A DNA stretch of 64,000 nucleotides from positions 1,860,001-1,924,000 of the forward strand of contig JAWKIR010000002.1 of NCBI GenBank assembly GCA_041394245.1, in the 5' to 3' direction. Below are positions 60,489 to 64,000 of this stretch, piece by piece. Both the position numbers and the translations under genes were made by a program. This DNA is from Acidimicrobiales bacterium. GTDB lineage: Bacteria > Actinomycetota > Acidimicrobiia > Acidimicrobiales > Aldehydirespiratoraceae. Numbering within the stretch: the first letter of the stretch is position 1; every line of letters begins with the position of its first letter. Under the pieces are notes generated by a model. It made no database searches. It saw only the letters and a list, made by a program, of their open reading frames with translations, and had not been told where the DNA came from.

Positions 60489-60634
60489 GATTCCTCGGCC
60501 GTCATCCAACGGCGGCGCTCGACGGGAACTCTCGCCGCGAGTCGTCTGCCGCGGCGCAGCAGGGTCGCGGCGTAGATGCCGCCGACGGCGAGGGTGGTGC
60601 CCCAGCCCACGAGCAGGTAGCCGAGATGTGTCAC
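60485..60634 (-). CDS. ccmD: Small heme exporter protein CcmD
   Basis: 49 residues from GTG 60634, overlapping the ccmC stop as GTGA and the ccmE start as ATGA. VTHLGYLLVGWGTTLAVGGIYAATLLRRGRRLAARVP is a single helix followed by a basic tail, the usual CcmD form. It stabilises the CcmABC-CcmE complex. Too short for automatic calling; the tight overlaps and place in the operon support it. Confidence 0.85.
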   Translation of the reverse strand: MTHLGYLLVGWGTTLAVGGIYAATLLRRGRRLAARVPVERRRWMTAEES

Positions 60635-61371
60635 ACCGTCTCCTTCGTCGCTTCGCCCTCGGCCCGACGCTCCTCGAGGGCGCGGTCGAGATCGGTGGAC
60701 CGCAGCTCGCGTTCGAGCCAGGCGATACGGAAGCGGTGCAGCACCGCCCACCAGAAGAAGAGGCCCCAGACCACCAGCCCGACCACGAGCGTGAAGAGGG
60801 TCATGTCCTCGAGGTTGCCGTCGGTCAGCGACGACTTCTGATGCAGGGTGTTGTTCTCCCACCACTCCACCGACCGGTTCACGATCGGGATGACCGCGGC
60901 CGAGAGGACGCCGACGATCGCCGCCCGTGTCGCCGTGGCCGATTCGGGCCCACCCAACGACCGCACCGAGAGATAGCCGATCATCATCAGGAAGAGGATG
61001 AGCGTGGTGACGAGGCGGACGTCGCCCCAGTCCCAGTAGGTGTTCCAGGTCGGCCGACCCCAGATCGAACCGGTGAACAGCGTGAGGCCACAGAAGAGGA
61101 CCCCGATCTCGGCCGCCGCCGCCGCCACGGTGTCCCACCAGACCGAGCGGCGCACGAGCCACATCACCGAACCGATCGCGGTGGTCATGAACGCCACGTA
61201 GGTGAGGATCGCCGACGGCACGTGGACGAAGATCATCCGGACGGCGTCTCGTTGCTCGTCGTCCTCCGGCGCCACGAACCACCCGAGGAGGAACAGCGCC
61301 ACCACGCCGAGGATCACGGCCGCGCCGAGCAGCCGGGTGGTGCGGCTCCCGGTGTGGTTGATCTCCTGCAT
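60631..61371 (-). CDS. ccmC: Heme transporter/handling protein CcmC
   Basis: 246 residues from ATG 61371. Six helices. MIFVHVPSAILTYVAFMTTAIGSV holds the first heme His. WWD motif GRPTWNTYWDWGDVRLVTTLILFLMMIGYLSVRSL (about 103-137). EWWENNTLHQKSSLTDGNLEDM follows, with the second conserved His (HQ). It loads heme onto CcmE. The C-terminal tail after the last helix is longer and charged. One base between its ATG and the ccmB stop. Confidence 0.93.
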   Translation of the reverse strand: MQEINHTGSRTTRLLGAAVILGVVALFLLGWFVAPEDDEQRDAVRMIFVHVPSAILTYVAFMTTAIGSVMWLVRRSVWWDTVAAAAAEIGVLFCGLTLFTGSIWGRPTWNTYWDWGDVRLVTTLILFLMMIGYLSVRSLGGPESATATRAAIVGVLSAAVIPIVNRSVEWWENNTLHQKSSLTDGNLEDMTLFTLVVGLVVWGLFFWWAVLHRFRIAWLERELRSTDLDRALEERRAEGEATKETV

Positions 61372-61372
61372 C

Positions 61373-62041
61373 TCAGGTCTCCTCCAGTAGGACGCCGTAG
61401 GCCAATGCTCCCAGCACCGTGTTGATCGCGCCGAACCCGGCGAGAAGACCGAGCCAGGCCCAGCCATCGACGGCGACCGTGCCGAGAGCGTCGTCGAACG
61501 CTCGGGCGGCACCGATCAACACCGGCGCCAACACCGGGAGCAGGAGGATCGGCAGCACCGTCTCTCGCGCCCGAACGCCGGCAACCAGCGCGCCCAGCAG
61601 CGTACCGCTGGCCGCGATCCCAACGGTCGCGACCGCGCAGGTCGACACCAGCAGCGGCACGGACTCGACGGAGGCATCGAAGAGCACGATCACCCCACCG
61701 ACGAGGACGAGCTCGACGAACAGCAGCTGTACCGCCACGGCGAGCGCCTTGCCGAGGAACACCGCGGCCGGTTCGACCCCGGCGAGGAGCAACGCCCGGC
61801 GGGCGCCGTCGGTGGTCTCGATCGCCGTGGACCGCTGCACCGACATCAGGCCGACGAACAGCACGGTGATCCAGTACAGCCCGCTCGTCGCCGCGTCGAG
61901 TACCGGCCGGTTGGCGTCGAGGGCGAACCCGAACAGCACCAGCACCAGCAGGGCGAACGGCAGCACCTGCGAAAGGGTCACCCGCGAGCGCCACTCGATG
62001 CGGAGGTCCTTGGCGGCGACCAGCCGGATGTCAGCCAGCAT
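61373..62041 (-). CDS. ccmB: Heme exporter protein CcmB
   Basis: 222 residues from ATG 62041, overlapping ccmA by eleven bases. LAAKDLRIEWRSRVTLSQVLPFALLVLVLFGFAL opening, then six helices. FVGLMSVQRSTAIETTDGARRALLLAGVEPAAVFLGKAL and LLPVLAPVLIGAARAF are typical of CcmB (ABC permease). With CcmA it uses ATP to release CcmE with heme. Confidence 0.93.
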   Translation of the reverse strand: MLADIRLVAAKDLRIEWRSRVTLSQVLPFALLVLVLFGFALDANRPVLDAATSGLYWITVLFVGLMSVQRSTAIETTDGARRALLLAGVEPAAVFLGKALAVAVQLLFVELVLVGGVIVLFDASVESVPLLVSTCAVATVGIAASGTLLGALVAGVRARETVLPILLLPVLAPVLIGAARAFDDALGTVAVDGWAWLGLLAGFGAINTVLGALAYGVLLEET

Positions 62042-62684
62042 CGGTGACGTCTCCCGTGATGGTGCCACCGGAGACCGTGATCCGACGGGTGGCGAGGTCG
62101 AGCGTGCGGTCGACCTCGTGCGACGACAACAAGACGGTCGCGCCGGCCGCCGCGGCATCGCCCACGAGACGGTCGACGAGATCCCGACCGGATGGGTCGA
62201 GACCGGCGTGGGGCTCGTCGAGCAACCAGAGCCGGGGTCGCCGCACGACCACCGCGGCCAGCGCGACCCGCCGCCGTTGCCCGGCCGACAGCAGCCCGAC
62301 CGACACGTCGTGGAGCCGATCGGCGACACCGAGGCGGGCCATGGCCGGCTCGACCGCGGCGGGGTCGACCCGCGACGCCCTCGCCCAGAAATCGAGGTTC
62401 TCGCGAACCGTCAGGTCGTCGTAGAGGGCGGTGTCGTGTCCGAGCAGACCGACCGAGCGGCGGATGACCGGACGCTCGGTGTCGAGATCGTGGCCCAGCA
62501 CCGATCCCTCGCCCGACTCGAGCCGCATGAGTCCGGCGCAGAGCCGCAGCAGCGTCGACTTGCCCGCCCCGTTGGGTCCCTGGAGCAGCACGACCTCGCC
62601 CTCACCGACCTCGAGATCGATGCCCGCGAGGGCGGGGAAACGACCGATCAGGGCGACCGCGGCGCGCAGCCGGATGATGGACAC
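62031..62684 (-). CDS. ccmA: Heme exporter ATP-binding protein CcmA
   Basis: 217 residues from GTG 62684. Walker A LLQGPNGAGKSTLLRLCAGL (about 34-53), ABC signature LLSAGQRRRVALA (about 134-146), Walker B LWLLDEPHAGLD (about 154-165), and LLSSHEVD with the switch His. First gene of the ccm operon, preceded by a leaderless-type TAGCGT box. Pairs with CcmB. Confidence 0.95.
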   Translation of the reverse strand: MSIIRLRAAVALIGRFPALAGIDLEVGEGEVVLLQGPNGAGKSTLLRLCAGLMRLESGEGSVLGHDLDTERPVIRRSVGLLGHDTALYDDLTVRENLDFWARASRVDPAAVEPAMARLGVADRLHDVSVGLLSAGQRRRVALAAVVVRRPRLWLLDEPHAGLDPSGRDLVDRLVGDAAAAGATVLLSSHEVDRTLDLATRRITVSGGTITGDVTDAG

Positions 62685-62691
62685 GACGAAA

Positions 62692-62697
62692 ACGCTA
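62692..62697 (-). promoter_or_regulatory. -10 box for the ccm operon
   Basis: TAGCGT on the minus strand, seven bases before the ccmA GTG at 62684; probably leaderless. Confidence 0.45.
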
Positions 62698-62734
62698 TCG
62701 GCGACCGTGCTCAGCTCGCCCCTGCGTGCGCCGA

Positions 62735-62740
62735 TAGGTT
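62735..62740 (+). promoter_or_regulatory. -10 box ahead of the sortase leader ORF
   Basis: TAGGTT, six bases before ATG 62747. Confidence 0.45.
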
Positions 62741-62746
62741 GCGCGT

Positions 62747-62773
62747 ATGACCGGGTTTCTCGCCGATGAGTGA
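62747..62773 (+). CDS. Leaderless micro-ORF MTGFLADE overlapping the sortase start
   Basis: Eight codons and a stop. ATG 62747 follows a TAGGTT box by six bases, so the message would start at this codon. Its TGA (62771-62773) overlaps the sortase ATG (62766) region in another frame. It may couple or limit sortase translation. Prediction from layout only. Confidence 0.4.
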   Translation: MTGFLADE

Positions 62774-63926
62774 GGTGCCGACGAGCGCACGTGTGCTCGG
62801 CGCCGTCGGCCGTGGCCTGATCACCGCCGGTGTCGTCGTGCTGCTGTTCGTGGTGTTCCAGCTGTGGGGCACCAACCTCCAGGAAGCCCGCGCCCAGGAC
62901 GGCCTGCGCGACGAATTCGACGGCACGCTCGCCGATGCCCAGTCACAACTCGCCGCGCTCGGCAGCGACGAGATCCCTGCGGGCGAGACCGACACCGAAC
63001 CCGGCACCCAGCCCAGCCCGGTCACCTCGTCGACGCTCCCCGGGGGGCTCACGGCCGAGGTGCTGCGCTACTTCTTCCCCGAAGACGGCGACGCGGTCGC
63101 ACGGATCGAGATCCCCTCCATCGGCGTCGACAAGATCGTGGTCAGCGGCGTCCAGGTCGCCGACCTGCGCAAGGGTCCCGGCCAGTACCCGGGCACCGCC
63201 GCGGTGGGCACCACCGGCAACACCTCCATCGCCGGTCACCGCACCACCTACGGCGCCCCGTTCAACCGTGTCGACGAACTCGCCCCGGGTGACGAGATCC
63301 ACGTGACCGGCATCCTCGGCCGGTTCACGTACCGGGTCATGGATCCCGAGATCGCGTACGCCGAGCAGATCACGACCGTCGACGAGTACGACGGCGGCCA
63401 CGTGATCGTCCGGCCGACGGCGACCTGGGTGCTCGGCGACTTCGGCGACAACCGCCTCACCCTCACCGCATGCCACCCCGAGCTCTCGAGCCGCCAGCGC
63501 ATCATCGTCGCCGCGGAACTCGTGGAGGCTCCCGCCGACGCCCCGGCGTTCGATCCCGAGACGATCGCGGCGCTCACCGACGACGGTGCGACCATCGCCG
63601 GCGAGGACGGCACCGACACGACATCGCCAAGCGGATCGCCGAGCGGATCGCCGACCGAGTCCTCCGGCGATGCGGTGGACGCGCCCGCGCGCCCGGCGAT
63701 CGCCGACCTCGACGACGGCCTCGACGGCGAACGCGAGGCGATCCCCGGCGCGGTGCTGTGGATGCTGGCGGCGACGACGATCTGGGTGATCGGCGGCGTG
63801 CTCGGACGCCGGTACTTCACCGAACGACTCCATCGGGTCGCCGTGCGCGGCGTCAGTCTCGTACCGGTGGCGGTCTGCCTGTGGTTCTCCTTCGAGATGA
63901 TCGATCGAGCCCTCCCCGCCGGCTGA
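62766..63926 (+). CDS. Class E sortase with C-terminal membrane helices
   Basis: 386 residues. N-terminal helix (LITAGVVVLLFVVFQLWGT), a variable linker, then the catalytic domain: ARIEIPSIGVDKIVVSGV, NTSIAGHRTTYGAPFNRVDEL (His about 158), LTLTACHPELSSRQRIIVAAEL (Cys about 236, Arg about 243-245). A disordered Ser/Gly/Thr segment (SPSGSPSGSPTESS) and two C-terminal helices follow. Sortase E attaches surface proteins to the wall through LAxTG-type signals. The extra C-terminal helices are less common. Confidence 0.93.
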   Translation: MSEVPTSARVLGAVGRGLITAGVVVLLFVVFQLWGTNLQEARAQDGLRDEFDGTLADAQSQLAALGSDEIPAGETDTEPGTQPSPVTSSTLPGGLTAEVLRYFFPEDGDAVARIEIPSIGVDKIVVSGVQVADLRKGPGQYPGTAAVGTTGNTSIAGHRTTYGAPFNRVDELAPGDEIHVTGILGRFTYRVMDPEIAYAEQITTVDEYDGGHVIVRPTATWVLGDFGDNRLTLTACHPELSSRQRIIVAAELVEAPADAPAFDPETIAALTDDGATIAGEDGTDTTSPSGSPSGSPTESSGDAVDAPARPAIADLDDGLDGEREAIPGAVLWMLAATTIWVIGGVLGRRYFTERLHRVAVRGVSLVPVAVCLWFSFEMIDRALPAG

Positions 63927-63932
63927 GCCATC

Positions 63933-63938
63933 TAGCCT
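63933..63938 (+). promoter_or_regulatory. -10 box near the right edge
   Basis: TAGCCT, seven bases before GTG 63946. Confidence 0.35.
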
Positions 63939-63945
63939 CGACGAC

Positions 63946-64000
63946 GTGCACTCCCGTTGGGCCGCGACGCCGGCCATCACGACATTCCTCCTCGCCGCGC
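63946..64000 (+). CDS. Possible start of a gene running off the right edge
   Basis: GTG 63946 opens a frame reading VHSRWAATPAITTFLLAA, which looks like the start of a membrane or exported protein with a hydrophobic helix after a short basic segment. A TAGCCT box lies seven bases upstream, as for other leaderless genes here. Only 18 codons are visible, so the assignment is tentative. Confidence 0.35.
   Translation, partial: MHSRWAATPAITTFLLAA

Overview
The window looks like chromosome of a high-GC actinobacterium. WhiB, a PdtaS-type sensor kinase, a mycothiol-type reductase, a coenzyme F420 enzyme, the DUF3090/SCO1664 trio and DUF3107 all point to Actinobacteria. The mix of F420, an S-layer-homology protein and a System I cytochrome c operon would suit Acidimicrobiia, but that class is inference from gene content only. 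Nearly all sequence is coding. I see no insertion sequence, prophage or CRISPR array. One tRNA gene is present, tRNA-Arg(CCG) at 30262-30333.

Region 1-18.3 kb is a surface-glycan locus. It holds a Wzz-like chain-length protein, an Alg14/Alg13-like split glycosyltransferase, three more glycosyltransferases, an acetyltransferase and a flippase on the plus strand. On the minus strand lies a nucleotide-sugar set: glucose-1-phosphate cytidylyltransferase, PIG-L deacetylase, SDR epimerase and three zinc-ribbon C-methyltransferases. Four large exported proteins are interleaved with these (two paralogous beta-helix proteins, a PKD lipoprotein and a repeat-linker lipoprotein).

Region 18.4-29.3 kb is housekeeping: bL31, Rho, threonine synthase, homoserine dehydrogenase, DAP decarboxylase and ArgS. 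A kinase-like / nucleotidyltransferase / PqqD-like group is inserted there. Region 29.3-41.8 kb is mixed: an ECF41 sigma factor with its FAD oxidoreductase and a matching ECF41 promoter, an F420 enzyme, a P450, a probable selenoprotein with in-frame UGA, a class V PLP enzyme, uracil-DNA glycosylase and the actinobacterial phosphatase-DUF3090-SCO1664 operon. Region 41.8-53.5 kb has EtfBA, a lipid kinase, GDPD, WhiB/PdtaS, Mrp opposite an Fe-S-type regulator, a sulfotransferase and a molybdopterin oxidoreductase.

Region 53.5-62.7 kb is a complete minus-strand ccmABCDEFGH(I) cytochrome c maturation operon. It ends at a large YceI / cytochrome c / copper-monooxygenase-like protein. A class E sortase follows on the plus strand.

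The strongest unusual signals are these. (1) The DsbA/Rv2466c-like selenoprotein at 36509-37123 has a bacterial SECIS-like hairpin 14 nt after the UGA. (2) The mrp/regulator intergenic region is exactly one 17-bp perfect palindrome that can carry two opposed -10 elements. (3) Leaderless starts with a TANNNT box 6-9 nt upstream recur. In two cases a leaderless micro-ORF overlaps the next start codon.
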